Source: G965215145 sp965215145 (GTDB taxonomy: Bacteria; Bacteroidota; Rhodothermia; Rhodothermales; JANQRZ01). Taken from it: DNA of 64,000 nt. The position numbers and the translations under genes were made by a program. The stretch is taken from NCBI GenBank assembly GCA_965215145.1, contig OZ244038.1:1674001-1738000 (forward strand), written 5' to 3'. Position 1 is the first letter of the stretch; each line of letters opens with the position of its first letter. The notes beneath the pieces were generated by a model, which did no database searches, was not told the DNA's origin, and saw only the letters and a list, made by a program, of their open reading frames with translations. Positions 16,114 to 24,785 of the stretch are shown here, piece by piece.

Positions 16114-17616
16114 ATGTTCCCCCCTCGCCGATCCCTGATCGCCGCCCTCCTCATCGCCCTCGTCGCCGTCGCCGCCGGCTGCGACTCGGCCAGCGAGGAC
16201 GGGACCACCATCTTCCTCGGTACCGTCGTCGACGCCACCACGGACGACCCCGTCGCGGGGGCCACCGTGAACGTCGTCGGGACGGGCCAGACCACGGCGA
16301 CCGACACCGCCGGCCGGTTCTCCCTCGAAGCCCAGGCCGACAGCACCGGCGACGCGGTCATGCTGGAGGTGTTCGCCTCGGGCTACGACCCCGTCCGCTT
16401 CGAGGCCCTCGCCGTCGTCGGCCAGGAGGTCCCCGTGCCGGACCTCGTGATCCGCTCGCGCAGCGCCGGCGACGATGGCGACTCGGGCGGTGGGGGCGAC
16501 GACGGCGACCCCGGCGGCTTCGACGACGGCGCCGACGGCCCCTCCGGCCCCGCCGCCAGCATCACCCTCGTCGAGCGCTCCTCCGAGGCCATCGGCGTCG
16601 CCGGCGTCGGCGCGGACGAGACGGCGACCCTCACGTTCGTCGTCCTCGACGGCCTCGGCAACCCCGTAGACACGGAGCACGCCGTGGACCTCACCTTCGA
16701 GATCGGCAACGGCCCCGGCGGCGGCGAATTCCTCACCCCGACCACGGCCCGCACCGACGCCAACGGGAAGGTGCAGGCTACGCTCTCCAGCGGCACCGTC
16801 TCCGGCACCGTCCAGCTCGTCGCCTCGATGACGGTGGACGGGGAGACGATCCGCTCGCAGCCCGTCGTCATCACCATCACCGGCGGGCTCCCGGACGACG
16901 ACCACTTCAGCGTGCGCATGGGCACCCGCAACCTCGCCGAGCAGGACGGGGGGATGGGGACCGTCACGGCCATCGTCGGCGACAAGTACGGCAACCCCGT
17001 CCAGCCCGGCACCGCCGTCTACTTCACCACCGACGGCGGCGTCGTCGAGGGGTCCGGTGTGACGGACGACCTCGGGATGACCACCGTCCGCCTCATCGTC
17101 GCCGAGCCGATCCCGAGCAACGCCGACCTCTGCCCCGGCGCGGACCCGACCGGCTACGGCACCGTCACGGCTCGCACCGCGGACGAGGACAACGTCACCG
17201 TCGAGAAGATGACGAACTTCCTGTTCTCCGACGAGATCATCACGGCGGAGATCCTCACGCCGGGCCTCGAGCTCGGCGCCTTCGACTTCACCGTGAGCGA
17301 CCGGTTCGGGCACCCCCTCGCCGCGGGCACCCGGATCGAGGTGGACGCCGACGGCATCAACGTCGAGGCCATCGGGGACGTGGACGTGACGCTCGGGGAC
17401 AACCTCTGCCCCGGTCCCGGTAAGACGGAGTTCCGCTTCAGCGTCGTCGAGGGCGACGAGATCGGCGAGGACGACCTCCCGCTCCCGCCCTCGATCGAGA
17501 CCATCACGATCACGATCAACGGCCCGAACGGGAGCCTCCAGCTCACGCGGACGAACCTCGGCGGGCGCGGCGTCCGGGACACCGTTGAGGAGGACCCGGC
17601 CCGGTTCACCCGCTAG
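16114..17616 (+). CDS. Lipoprotein with carboxypeptidase-regulatory-like and bacterial Ig-like domains
   Basis: This 500-residue protein has a signal peptide ending in VAAGC, so it is probably a surface or periplasmic lipoprotein. Residues about 30-115 are a carboxypeptidase-regulatory-like beta-sandwich (FLGTVVDATTDDPVAGATV). A Gly/Asp-rich linker leads into at least two Big_1-type Ig-like repeats, marked by LDGLGNPVDTEHAVDLTFE...TDANGKVQATLSSGT and KYGNPVQPGTAVYFTTDGG...DDLGMTTVRLIV. Such modules are found in invasin/intimin-like adhesins. No enzyme domain is seen. Role inferred as structural or adhesive. Confidence 0.75.
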   Translation: MFPPRRSLIAALLIALVAVAAGCDSASEDGTTIFLGTVVDATTDDPVAGATVNVVGTGQTTATDTAGRFSLEAQADSTGDAVMLEVFASGYDPVRFEALAVVGQEVPVPDLVIRSRSAGDDGDSGGGGDDGDPGGFDDGADGPSGPAASITLVERSSEAIGVAGVGADETATLTFVVLDGLGNPVDTEHAVDLTFEIGNGPGGGEFLTPTTARTDANGKVQATLSSGTVSGTVQLVASMTVDGETIRSQPVVITITGGLPDDDHFSVRMGTRNLAEQDGGMGTVTAIVGDKYGNPVQPGTAVYFTTDGGVVEGSGVTDDLGMTTVRLIVAEPIPSNADLCPGADPTGYGTVTARTADEDNVTVEKMTNFLFSDEIITAEILTPGLELGAFDFTVSDRFGHPLAAGTRIEVDADGINVEAIGDVDVTLGDNLCPGPGKTEFRFSVVEGDEIGEDDLPLPPSIETITITINGPNGSLQLTRTNLGGRGVRDTVEEDPARFTR

Positions 17617-17642
17617 CTCGTCGGGAGCGGCCGGGGCCTTCG

Positions 17643-17674
17643 GGAGCCGCCGGGACCTTCGCCTCGGCGGCTCC
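17643..17674. terminator. Bidirectional hairpin between convergent genes
   Basis: GGAGCCGCCG and CGGCGGCTCC form a perfect 10 bp stem. It lies between the stops of the Ig-like lipoprotein gene and the convergent porin-like gene. There is no uridine tract, so termination is inferred from position and stability. Confidence 0.5.
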
Positions 17675-17697
17675 GTCATTTCCGAGCGGGGCGGTGC

Positions 17698-18228
17698 TCA
17701 GAAGATGACGCCGACGCGGACCGGCACCACCAGCGCCGCCTGCGACTCCCCGACCACGAGCGACGGGTCGACCTCGACGTAGAGCGCGGTCTCGCGCAGC
17801 GGCACCACCCACCCCATACCGAGGTGGAGGGCCGGGCCGCCGGTGTCGCCGCTCCCGCCGAGGGGGGCGTAGAATCCGAGCCCGCCGAGGAGGTAGCGCG
17901 CCTCGCCGAGCGCGGGGAAGGTGAGGATCGCCGAGACCTGGGGGTTGAACACGTAGGTCGCGTCGTCCCGCCCGCCGAGCACGAACCCCACGAACCCGGC
18001 GTCGGCCGCGAACGAGAGGTCGGCGTTGACGGGGAACGAGACGCGCCCGCGCAGCCCGAGCCCGATGAGGCCGTTGATGAGGTCGTCGTTGCCGAACGAG
18101 ATCACGCCGTCGAAGCCGACCCCGAACTTCGGGTCCAGCGTGCTCTGCTGGGCGGCGGCGGGGTGCGCGAAGGCGAGGAGGGCGCATCCCAGCACCAACG
18201 CTGGGACCAAGGCGGAGAGACGGGGCAT
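17698..18228 (-). CDS. Small outer-membrane beta-barrel-like protein
   Basis: A 176-residue exported protein with a signal peptide (MPRLSALVPALVL...AAAQ). The rest alternates short amphipathic strands with glycine- and aspartate-rich turns, ending VVPVRVGVIF with a terminal phenylalanine typical of outer-membrane barrels. It begins KFGVGFDGVISFGNDDLINGL, a pattern seen in OmpX/opacity-like small barrels. The substrate or role is not recognisable. A TAACTTTG box 60 nt upstream gives it its own promoter. Confidence 0.65.
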   Translation of the reverse strand: MPRLSALVPALVLGCALLAFAHPAAAQQSTLDPKFGVGFDGVISFGNDDLINGLIGLGLRGRVSFPVNADLSFAADAGFVGFVLGGRDDATYVFNPQVSAILTFPALGEARYLLGGLGFYAPLGGSGDTGGPALHLGMGWVVPLRETALYVEVDPSLVVGESQAALVVPVRVGVIF

Positions 18229-18287
18229 CGGGTGGGGAGGGGGGCGGGCGGTTGGCGGGGGGCTCCCACAGACGCCGGGAGCAGCGA

Positions 18288-18295
18288 CAAAGTTA
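18288..18295 (-). promoter_or_regulatory. -7 element exactly matching TAnnTTTG (TAACTTTG)
   Basis: Read on the reverse strand, TAACTTTG matches the Bacteroidota sigma-A -7 consensus exactly and lies 60 nt before the ATG of the porin-like gene. No TTG was found at the expected -33 spacing. Confidence 0.55.
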
Positions 18296-18442
18296 CTCCG
18301 CCTCCCCGAGTGGGCGCCGCCGTGCTCGCCGTTGACGGGCCCCGGCGAGGAGCGCACCCCTCGGGCGCTCCCCCGCCGGAGCCGCCGCCTGCAACCGCCG
18401 CGCGAGTCCGGCCGTAGCGCCTCCAACCAATCCCGAGCCCGC

Positions 18443-18721
18443 ATGGACTTCTTCGAGTTCGTCTTCTCGCTCTGCGTTGTCCTTCCGCTCGTCATCTTCA
18501 AGTCCATCATGGATGTGAAGCGGCAGCAGATCGAGGCCGACCGGATGCAGGTGACCGAGGGGCAGGGGCTGACGATGGGCGAGCTGAAGCGCGCGCTCCG
18601 CGAGGCCGTCGAGGAGGCGAACGAGCCCTTGATCGAGCGGATCGAGTCGCTGGAGCAGCGGGCGCTCCCGGCCGACGAGGCGCCGTCCAAGAGCGTCGGG
18701 AGCCCCGTGCGGGAGGGATGA
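18443..18721 (+). CDS. Small membrane-anchored coiled-coil protein (unrecognised)
   Basis: A 92-residue protein with one N-terminal hydrophobic segment (about 3-20, FFEFVFSLCVVLPLVIF) followed by a charged helix (about 25-75) rich in Glu, Arg and Leu, which fits a short coiled coil facing the cytoplasm. The layout resembles small phage-shock or envelope-stress membrane proteins, but no family is assigned. Its TGA overlaps the ATG of the next gene (ATGA), so the two are co-translated. Confidence 0.65.
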   Translation: MDFFEFVFSLCVVLPLVIFKSIMDVKRQQIEADRMQVTEGQGLTMGELKRALREAVEEANEPLIERIESLEQRALPADEAPSKSVGSPVREG

Positions 18722-19035
18722 GCGGGGCCGCCGGCGAACCGCCCGATGGTGCCCCCCTGCGTGACGACGCATTCTGGGAGGCGCTGGCCGCGAGGCCGTG
18801 GCGCCGCGTGAAGTGGCGCCGCGCCGCCGACGCCCCCGCCGACGGCGTCTGCGCCGCTTACGGCACGCCGATCCACCGCCGGGGCACCTACTACCTCCGC
18901 CCCGCCTACACCGACGGCGAGCGCTGGCTGAGCCAACGGGCCTACGAGGAGATGGTGCGCCGCACCCGCGGCGACGGACCAAGCCGCCGCTACGGCCGCC
19001 GTCCGGAGGGGGGGGACGCGCCCGACCTGGCATGA
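18718..19035 (+). CDS. Small hypothetical basic protein
   Basis: This 105-residue protein is coupled to the preceding gene through an ATGA overlap, the main reason to accept it. It has a central conserved-looking segment (AAYGTPIHRRGTYYLRPAYTDGERWLSQRAYEEMVRR) and an arginine-rich tail. There is no signal peptide or membrane segment. No function is assigned. Confidence 0.55.
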   Translation: MSGAAGEPPDGAPLRDDAFWEALAARPWRRVKWRRAADAPADGVCAAYGTPIHRRGTYYLRPAYTDGERWLSQRAYEEMVRRTRGDGPSRRYGRRPEGGDAPDLA

Positions 19036-19128
19036 ACTGTGAGTCGAGCGGGGGCGTTATCCTGCCCGAGCCACACGCGCTCGCCCGGTCGGCGCGTTGG
19101 TCCGCTCCCACCCCTCCCACCGAACCCG

Positions 19129-20685
19129 ATGCGCTCGACCGCCCGCCACCCGGCGCGCTGGGCCGCCCTGGCCCTGGCCGCCGCGCTCGTCCTCCCCGCC
19201 CTCGCTCCCCCCGCCCTCGCTCAGTCCCCGGCCGCGCTGGACTTCGTCTGGACCGGCGCCATCACGCCGACCACGGTGCGCGTCACGGGCGGCTTCGTCG
19301 GCGAGCCCGGCGTGTTCCGCCTCGCCGTGGTGACGGAGGAGGCCCACGCTGAGAGCGGGTTCGAGGGGGCGACCTACACCGACGCCCGGACGATCGACGC
19401 CGAGGCCGGCACGATCGGGTTCCCCGTGGAGGGCCTCGAGCCGGGCACCCGCTACCGCTACGCCGTCGAGGTCGACGACGTCCTCGCGATCGGGCTGACG
19501 GGGCGGTTCCGCACGCCGGAGGACAGGCCGTTCTCGTTCCGCGTGGCGATGGGGGGCTGCGCCGAGACCGGCTCTGACCGCCCCGTCTTCGACGTCATCC
19601 GCCGCCAGCGGCCCCTCTTCTTCCTCCACCTCGGCGACCTCCACTACGAGGACATCTCGGCCCCCGACCCCGCCGCCTACCGCGCCGCCTACCGCGAGGT
19701 CCTCGCCTCCCCGGCGCAGGCCCGCCTCTTCCGCTCGACGCCGGTGGTCTACATGTGGGACGACCACGACTACGGCCCCAACAACTCCGACATGCGCGCG
19801 CCCGGCCGCGACGACGCCCGCCGGGCCTACCAGGACATCGTGCCGCACTACCCCCTCGGGCTGGGCGAGGGCGACGTCCCGCTGGCGCAGGCGTTCACCG
19901 TCGGCCGCGTCCGCTTCATCGTGACCGACCTCCGCTCGAACCGCGAGCCGCGCCAGCCGTGGCGGCCCTACCCCTCGATGATGGGCGCCGACCAGAAGGC
20001 GTGGTTCCTCGACCAGCTCCTCCAGGCGAAGGACGAGGCCGCCCTCACCGTCTGGGTCTCGACCGTCCCGTGGATCGACGACCCGGACCCGACGGACGAC
20101 ACGTGGGGCGGCTACGCCCGCGAGCGTCGCGAGATCGCCGACTTCATCGTCGAGAACGGGATCGAGAACCTCGTCGTGCTCGGCGGCGACGCCCACATGA
20201 TCGCGATGGACGACGGCTCGAACAGCAACTACTCCAGCCAGCCCGGCGACGCGTTCCCGGTGATCCAGGCGGCTGCGCTGGACCGCCCCGGCTCGCGCAA
20301 GGGCGGCCCGTACAGCGAGGGCGCCTTCCCGAACCCGTCCGTCATCCCGCCCCACGACGGGCAGTGGGTGCTGATGGAGGTCGAGGACGACGGCGGCGGC
20401 GAGGTCTGCGCCTCGTGGCGCGGGCTGCGCACGAAGTGGAACCGCCCGAGCACCCGTCCGGTCGTCCGCTACGAGCGGTGCTTCGAGACGGAGCCCGCCC
20501 CCGTGGCCGAGGAGGAAGCGGGGGAGGCGGCCGAGGAGGGCCGAGCCGTGCCTACCCCGGAGGCCGCGGGCGGGGGTGACGGCAGGCCGCGCCCGCCGCG
20601 GATCGAGCGGGTCCGCCCCGCCGCGCCGGCCGACTCCACGGCGCCGACCGACACCTCGTCCACGCCGCGCAGCAGGAGGCGCTGA
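19129..20685 (+). CDS. PhoD-like alkaline phosphatase/phosphodiesterase (first of a tandem pair)
   Basis: An exported metallophosphoesterase of 518 residues with a signal peptide ending ALAQ. An N-terminal fibronectin-like domain (about 35-120) precedes a PhoD catalytic domain with metal-site motifs FFLHLGDLHYED, YMWDDHDYGPNN, VSTVPW and VLGGDAHMIAMDDGSN. A low-complexity acidic then Pro/Ala/Thr tail of about 70 residues ends the protein. PhoD enzymes release phosphate from phosphodiesters outside the cell, suggesting phosphate scavenging. Its TGA shares a base with the ATG of its paralogue. Confidence 0.9.
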   Translation: MRSTARHPARWAALALAAALVLPALAPPALAQSPAALDFVWTGAITPTTVRVTGGFVGEPGVFRLAVVTEEAHAESGFEGATYTDARTIDAEAGTIGFPVEGLEPGTRYRYAVEVDDVLAIGLTGRFRTPEDRPFSFRVAMGGCAETGSDRPVFDVIRRQRPLFFLHLGDLHYEDISAPDPAAYRAAYREVLASPAQARLFRSTPVVYMWDDHDYGPNNSDMRAPGRDDARRAYQDIVPHYPLGLGEGDVPLAQAFTVGRVRFIVTDLRSNREPRQPWRPYPSMMGADQKAWFLDQLLQAKDEAALTVWVSTVPWIDDPDPTDDTWGGYARERREIADFIVENGIENLVVLGGDAHMIAMDDGSNSNYSSQPGDAFPVIQAAALDRPGSRKGGPYSEGAFPNPSVIPPHDGQWVLMEVEDDGGGEVCASWRGLRTKWNRPSTRPVVRYERCFETEPAPVAEEEAGEAAEEGRAVPTPEAAGGGDGRPRPPRIERVRPAAPADSTAPTDTSSTPRSRRR

Positions 20686-22082
20686 TGCGGCGGCTCCCGA
20701 CTCCCACCGGGGCCGCCCTCCTGCTCCTCGCTCTGCTCCTCCTCCCGCTTCTGGGAGGGTGCCGTGAGGCGCGGCCCGGCGCCCGACGGTCATCGGTCGA
20801 CGCGCCCGCCGGCGGGTTCCTCTGGGCCGGCGCGCTCGCGCCGCGCTCCGTCCGGATCACGGCGTCGTTCGCCCGCCCCGACAGCGCCGCCCGGTTCGTC
20901 GTCGCGGCCGAGGGCGACACGCTGCGCTCGGCGCCGCTCGGCGTGCCCGAGGGCGGGGGGGTCCTTTCGGCCGTCGTCCGGGGGCTCACGCCGGGGACGG
21001 GCTACCGCTACGGGGTCGAGACGGCCGCGCGGCCGGCGGCGCTCCGGGGCGCCTTCACGACGCCGGAGGACGGGCCGTTCCCGTTCCGCGTGGCGATGAG
21101 CGGCTGCGCCCGGACGGGCTCCTCCAGCCGCGTCTTCGACGCCATCCGCCGCGCGGACCCTCTCTTCTTCCTCCACCTCGGCGACTTCCACTACGAGGAC
21201 CTCACGGCCACCGAGCCGGCGTTCTACCGGCGGGCGTGGAGGGCGGCGCTCGCGGCCCCGGCTCAGTCCCGCCTCTACCGCAGCGCCCCCGTCGCCTACG
21301 TCTGGGACGACCACGACTTCGGCCCCAACAACGCGAACCGCCTCGCGCCGGGGCGGACGGCGGCGCGGGCGGCGTACCAGGAGGTCGTCCCGCACTACCC
21401 GCTGGCGCTGGGGGAGGGGGACGTCCCCATCGCGCAGGCGTTCACCGTCGGCCGCGTCCGCTTCGTCCTCACCGACCTCCGCTCCGAGCGCGACCCTCAG
21501 GGCCTCGGGGCGATGGCCGAGCGGACCATGCTCGGCGAGCGGCAGAAGGAGTGGCTGAAGGCAGAGTTCCTCCGCGCCCGCGGCGCCGGCCTCGTCACCG
21601 CGTGGGTCTCGACGGTCCCCTGGATCGCCCCGGCGCTCGACGGCGCCGACCACTGGGGGGGGTACGCGGCCGAGCGCGAGGAACTCGCCCGGTTCATGGC
21701 GGAGAACGGCATCGACAACGTCGCCATCCTTTCTGGCGACGCCCACATGGTCGCCTTCGACGACGGCTCGAACAGCGGCTTCGCGCCCGGTGCCGACAGC
21801 GGGCCGCCCGTCGTCCAGGCCGCCTCGCTCGACCAGTTCGGCTCGGTCAAGGGTGGGCCGTACTCGGAGGGGCCGTTCCCCGCCGACCTCGTCCCGCCCT
21901 TCGACGGGCAGTGGGTGCAGATGGACGTGGAGGACGACGGCGGCCCCGAGGTCTGCCTCGGCTGGACCGGCTACCGCACGGACTGGACCACGGGCCGGAC
22001 GACGCCGCTCGCCACGCTGCGCCGATGCTTCGCCGTCCCCGAGCCCCGGCCGGACGCGCTCCAGATCACCGCCGTCCCGTAG
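20685..22082 (+). CDS. PhoD-like phosphatase lipoprotein (second of a tandem pair)
   Basis: This 465-residue paralogue of the preceding enzyme has the same motifs: FFLHLGDFHYED, YVWDDHDFGPNN, VSTVPWIAP and ILSGDAHMVAFDDGSN. It differs at the N-terminus, where LLLPLLGGC is a lipobox, so it is membrane-anchored while the first copy should be soluble. It lacks the long C-terminal tail. Its TAG stop codon lies inside a GTAGGGGC palindrome, so the final residues were set by that element. Confidence 0.9.
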   Translation: MRRLPTPTGAALLLLALLLLPLLGGCREARPGARRSSVDAPAGGFLWAGALAPRSVRITASFARPDSAARFVVAAEGDTLRSAPLGVPEGGGVLSAVVRGLTPGTGYRYGVETAARPAALRGAFTTPEDGPFPFRVAMSGCARTGSSSRVFDAIRRADPLFFLHLGDFHYEDLTATEPAFYRRAWRAALAAPAQSRLYRSAPVAYVWDDHDFGPNNANRLAPGRTAARAAYQEVVPHYPLALGEGDVPIAQAFTVGRVRFVLTDLRSERDPQGLGAMAERTMLGERQKEWLKAEFLRARGAGLVTAWVSTVPWIAPALDGADHWGGYAAEREELARFMAENGIDNVAILSGDAHMVAFDDGSNSGFAPGADSGPPVVQAASLDQFGSVKGGPYSEGPFPADLVPPFDGQWVQMDVEDDGGPEVCLGWTGYRTDWTTGRTTPLATLRRCFAVPEPRPDALQITAVP

Positions 22083-22106
22083 GGGCGTGATCAATTACGC
22101 CCCTAC
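22079..22106. repeat. GTAGGGGC palindrome supplying stop codons to both convergent genes
   Basis: Outer arms GTAGGGGCGTGAT and ATTACGCCCCTAC flank CA. The TAG at 22080-22082 ends the plus-strand PhoD-like gene and the CTA at 22103-22105 is the TAG stop of the minus-strand GH31 gene. The hairpin can also serve as a bidirectional terminator. Confidence 0.85.
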
Positions 22107-24592
22107 GCCGTCACTCCCACCGTCTCCACGTCCGTCCGCGTGCGGAGGCGGAGGCGGCCGTCGCGGACGGTGAACGCCGCCTCAGCCGCCGCGAACGCCT
22201 TAGGGTTGTCGAGCCGCTCCAACGGCTCCCCGTTGACGGTGACGCTGGTAGGCTCGGCGGCGAGGCCGGAGAGCGGGACCTGCCACTCGAAGGCGCGGTG
22301 GGGGAGGTCTGCTTCCCCTTCGCGCGCGAGGCGGAAGCGGAGACCGTTCCTATCCAACTCCTGCTGGATCGTGAGGCGGTGGTAGTCGCCGCGCTGGAAG
22401 GCATAGGAGATGCCGTCGTCGTGGTAGAGCGTCGAGGTGCCCGTGCCGGGGTAGGCGCGGAGGACGAGCGTCTCGGGCGGCGGCTCGGCCGTCGAGAGCC
22501 GGAACCCCTGCATCGGGACGACGGCGCCGGCGCGGGCGAACAGCGGGAGCACGTCGAGCGGCGCGTTCACCTCTCGCTCCTGCCCGCCCGCTATGCGCTC
22601 GTCGGTCCAGAAGTTGAACCACCCGCCGGGCACGTCGGGGAAGTAGACGCTCCGGCCCGTCGCGCCCTCCGTCATGACCGGCGCCATCATCAGCGCGGGG
22701 CCGACGTAGAACTGGTCGTCGGCGCGGTGGGTGCGGGGGTCGTGCTGGTGCTCCAGCGCGAGCGCCTTCATCGGCGGCGCGGCCGTCCGGCAGCACTCCG
22801 CGAAGGCGGTGTAGAGGTACGGCATCAGCTCGTACCGCAGGCCGATGTACTTCCGGCAGATGGCCTCGACCTCCTCGCCGAAGCTCCACGGCTCCTGCCG
22901 GTCCGTCTCCTCGTGGGAGTAGTGCGTGCGCATGAACGGGTAGCCGAGGCCGGCCTGCATCCAGCGGGCGTAGAGCTCCGGCGTCGGCTGCCCGGCGAAG
23001 CCGCCGATGTCCGGCCCGCAGAAGGCGAGGCCGGAGAGGGACAGGCTCTGGCAGATGCGCAGCGACAGCAGGAGGTGCTCCCACGACGAGACGTTGTCGC
23101 CCGTCCACGCGGCGGCGTAGCGCTGGCTCCCGGCGAAACACGCGCGCGTCAGCAGGAACGGGCGCTCGTCCGGCCGCAGCCGCCGCAGCCCCTCGGCCGT
23201 GGCGCGGGCCATGAGGAGCCCGTAGGCGTTGTGGCCCTCGCGGTGGTCGGCGCCCCGGCCGTCCCAGTCGAACCGGACGTCGTCGGGGAAGGTGGCGCCG
23301 CCGAGGACGGCGGGCTCGTTCATGTCGTTCCAGAACCCCGTGACGCCGGCGTCTAGGTAGCGCTCGTGGAGGCGGCCCCACCACGCCCGCGCGTCGGGGT
23401 CGGAGAAGTCGGGCCAGTGGACGGCGCCGGGCCAGACGGTCCCGGTGAAGAACGAGCCGTCGGGGGTCTCGTGGAAGTACCACCGCGCGCGGCCCTCGGC
23501 GTAGGCGAAGTAGCCCTCGTCGATCTTCACGCCGGGGTCCACGATCACGACCGTCTTCACGCCGAGCGCGTCGAGGTCGGCGGTGAGGGCCTGCGGGTCG
23601 GGGAACGCGCCGGGGTCGAAGGTGAAGACGCGGTACCCGTCCATGTGCCCGATGTCGAGGTGGACGCAGTCGAGGGGGATGCCGCGGCGGCGGAACTCGT
23701 GGGCGATCCAGCGGGCGTAGCCGTCGTCGTGGTAGTTCCACCGGCTCTGGTGGTAGCCGAGGCTCCAGCGCGGCGGCATCGGCTTGTGGCCGGTGAGGTC
23801 GCCGTAGCGGCGGAGGACGTGCCGGAGGTCCGGCCCGGCGAAGACGTAGTACCGCAGCTCCCCGCCGACGGCGCCGAAGTGCCATCGCTCCTCGCTCGCC
23901 GCGCCGAGGTCGAACTCGGACAGGTACGTGTTGTCGAAGAGGAGGCCGTACCCGTTCCACCGCCCGTTCGCCCCCTCGTGGAGGCCCATCAGGAACGGGA
24001 TCGACTTGTAGATCGGGTCCTGCTCGGGGGCGTAGGCGTAGGTGTCGGAGTTCCAGAGCGTGTAGGCGTGGCCCCGCCGGTCGAGGGGGAACGTCTTGTC
24101 GCCGAGGCCGAAGAACCGCTCGCGCGGCCCCACCTGTTTCCAGCACCGCACGGCCGTCAGGTCGCCCTCGCCGTCAGCCGCGTGGGCGAACCCGACCCCG
24201 GCGGCGTCCGAGAGCAGCAGGTAGCCGTCCGGGGTGAAGACCTGGAGCCGCACGGGGTCCTTCTCGACCCGCAGCCTCATCCGCTCGGTTTCCACGATGA
24301 GGTGATCGCCGCGGTCGTCCACGGCGATCGCGGGGTGCGGCCAGGGGTAGCCGTCATCGACGGCGTAGGAGAACGGCTCGGCCTCGTCGAACCGCCCGCT
24401 CGGCGCGAGGCGGACGCGGAGCACGTCGGCGTCGAGGAAGGTCACGGCCAGCAGCGGGCCGCCGGCCTCTAGGAAGAGCGTGCTGCCCTCCACGCGGTAA
24501 CCCGTGAGCGCGCCGAGCACGGTGAACCGCTCGTCCGGAAGGGTGGCGAAGTCGGCCGGGGCGGCGGGCGCGGCGTCGGAGTATGTGCTCAT
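22103..24592 (-). CDS. Glycoside hydrolase family 31 alpha-glucosidase
   Basis: This enzyme hydrolyses alpha-linked glucosides such as maltose-type oligosaccharides. The 829 residues contain an N-terminal beta-sandwich, a catalytic barrel from about 255 to 590 and C-terminal sandwiches. The nucleophile Asp is in GFWNDMNEPAVLGG and the acid/base Asp in AAWTGDNVSSWEHL; VHLDIGHMDGYRVFTFD is the substrate-loop motif. No signal peptide is present, so it is probably cytoplasmic. Released glucose could feed the polyphosphate glucokinase at 7 kb. Its stop lies in the palindrome shared with the PhoD-like gene. Confidence 0.93.
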   Translation of the reverse strand: MSTYSDAAPAAPADFATLPDERFTVLGALTGYRVEGSTLFLEAGGPLLAVTFLDADVLRVRLAPSGRFDEAEPFSYAVDDGYPWPHPAIAVDDRGDHLIVETERMRLRVEKDPVRLQVFTPDGYLLLSDAAGVGFAHAADGEGDLTAVRCWKQVGPRERFFGLGDKTFPLDRRGHAYTLWNSDTYAYAPEQDPIYKSIPFLMGLHEGANGRWNGYGLLFDNTYLSEFDLGAASEERWHFGAVGGELRYYVFAGPDLRHVLRRYGDLTGHKPMPPRWSLGYHQSRWNYHDDGYARWIAHEFRRRGIPLDCVHLDIGHMDGYRVFTFDPGAFPDPQALTADLDALGVKTVVIVDPGVKIDEGYFAYAEGRARWYFHETPDGSFFTGTVWPGAVHWPDFSDPDARAWWGRLHERYLDAGVTGFWNDMNEPAVLGGATFPDDVRFDWDGRGADHREGHNAYGLLMARATAEGLRRLRPDERPFLLTRACFAGSQRYAAAWTGDNVSSWEHLLLSLRICQSLSLSGLAFCGPDIGGFAGQPTPELYARWMQAGLGYPFMRTHYSHEETDRQEPWSFGEEVEAICRKYIGLRYELMPYLYTAFAECCRTAAPPMKALALEHQHDPRTHRADDQFYVGPALMMAPVMTEGATGRSVYFPDVPGGWFNFWTDERIAGGQEREVNAPLDVLPLFARAGAVVPMQGFRLSTAEPPPETLVLRAYPGTGTSTLYHDDGISYAFQRGDYHRLTIQQELDRNGLRFRLAREGEADLPHRAFEWQVPLSGLAAEPTSVTVNGEPLERLDNPKAFAAAEAAFTVRDGRLRLRTRTDVETVGVTA

Positions 24593-24616
24593 CGTCGGGG
24601 CTTCGTGGAGAGGTCC

Positions 24617-24624
24617 GCGAAGCT
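24617..24624 (-). promoter_or_regulatory. Possible -7 element (TAGCTTCG) for the GH31 gene
   Basis: TAGCTTC reads toward the GH31 gene about 25 nt before its ATG and fits the TAnnTT pattern of other boxes here. Support is weak. Confidence 0.3.
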
Positions 24625-24678
24625 ACCGGCTGCGGTCGGGGCGGCGCGAGGCGGAAGCGCTTCGTTCGCGGGTTCTTC

Positions 24679-24777
24679 GGACCCCCCGCCGCGTTTGCAT
24701 TCGCTCGCCGAGCCTGCGGCTCCACTCGCTCCTGGCAGCACGCGGCTGTCCCCCTTCTGAAGCGGGACGGGGGGTCC
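24679..24777. repeat. MITE-like element, copy 3, with 9 bp terminal inverted repeats
   Basis: It is bounded by GGACCCCCC and GGGGGGTCC. An internal hairpin GTCCCCCTT/AAGCGGGAC has one mismatch. The CAGCACGCGGCTGTCCCCC stretch is the inverse of the tail of the copy at 1851. It occupies the gap between the DUF4139 gene stop and the GH31 gene start. Confidence 0.65.
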
Positions 24778-24785
24778 CGCCGGAG

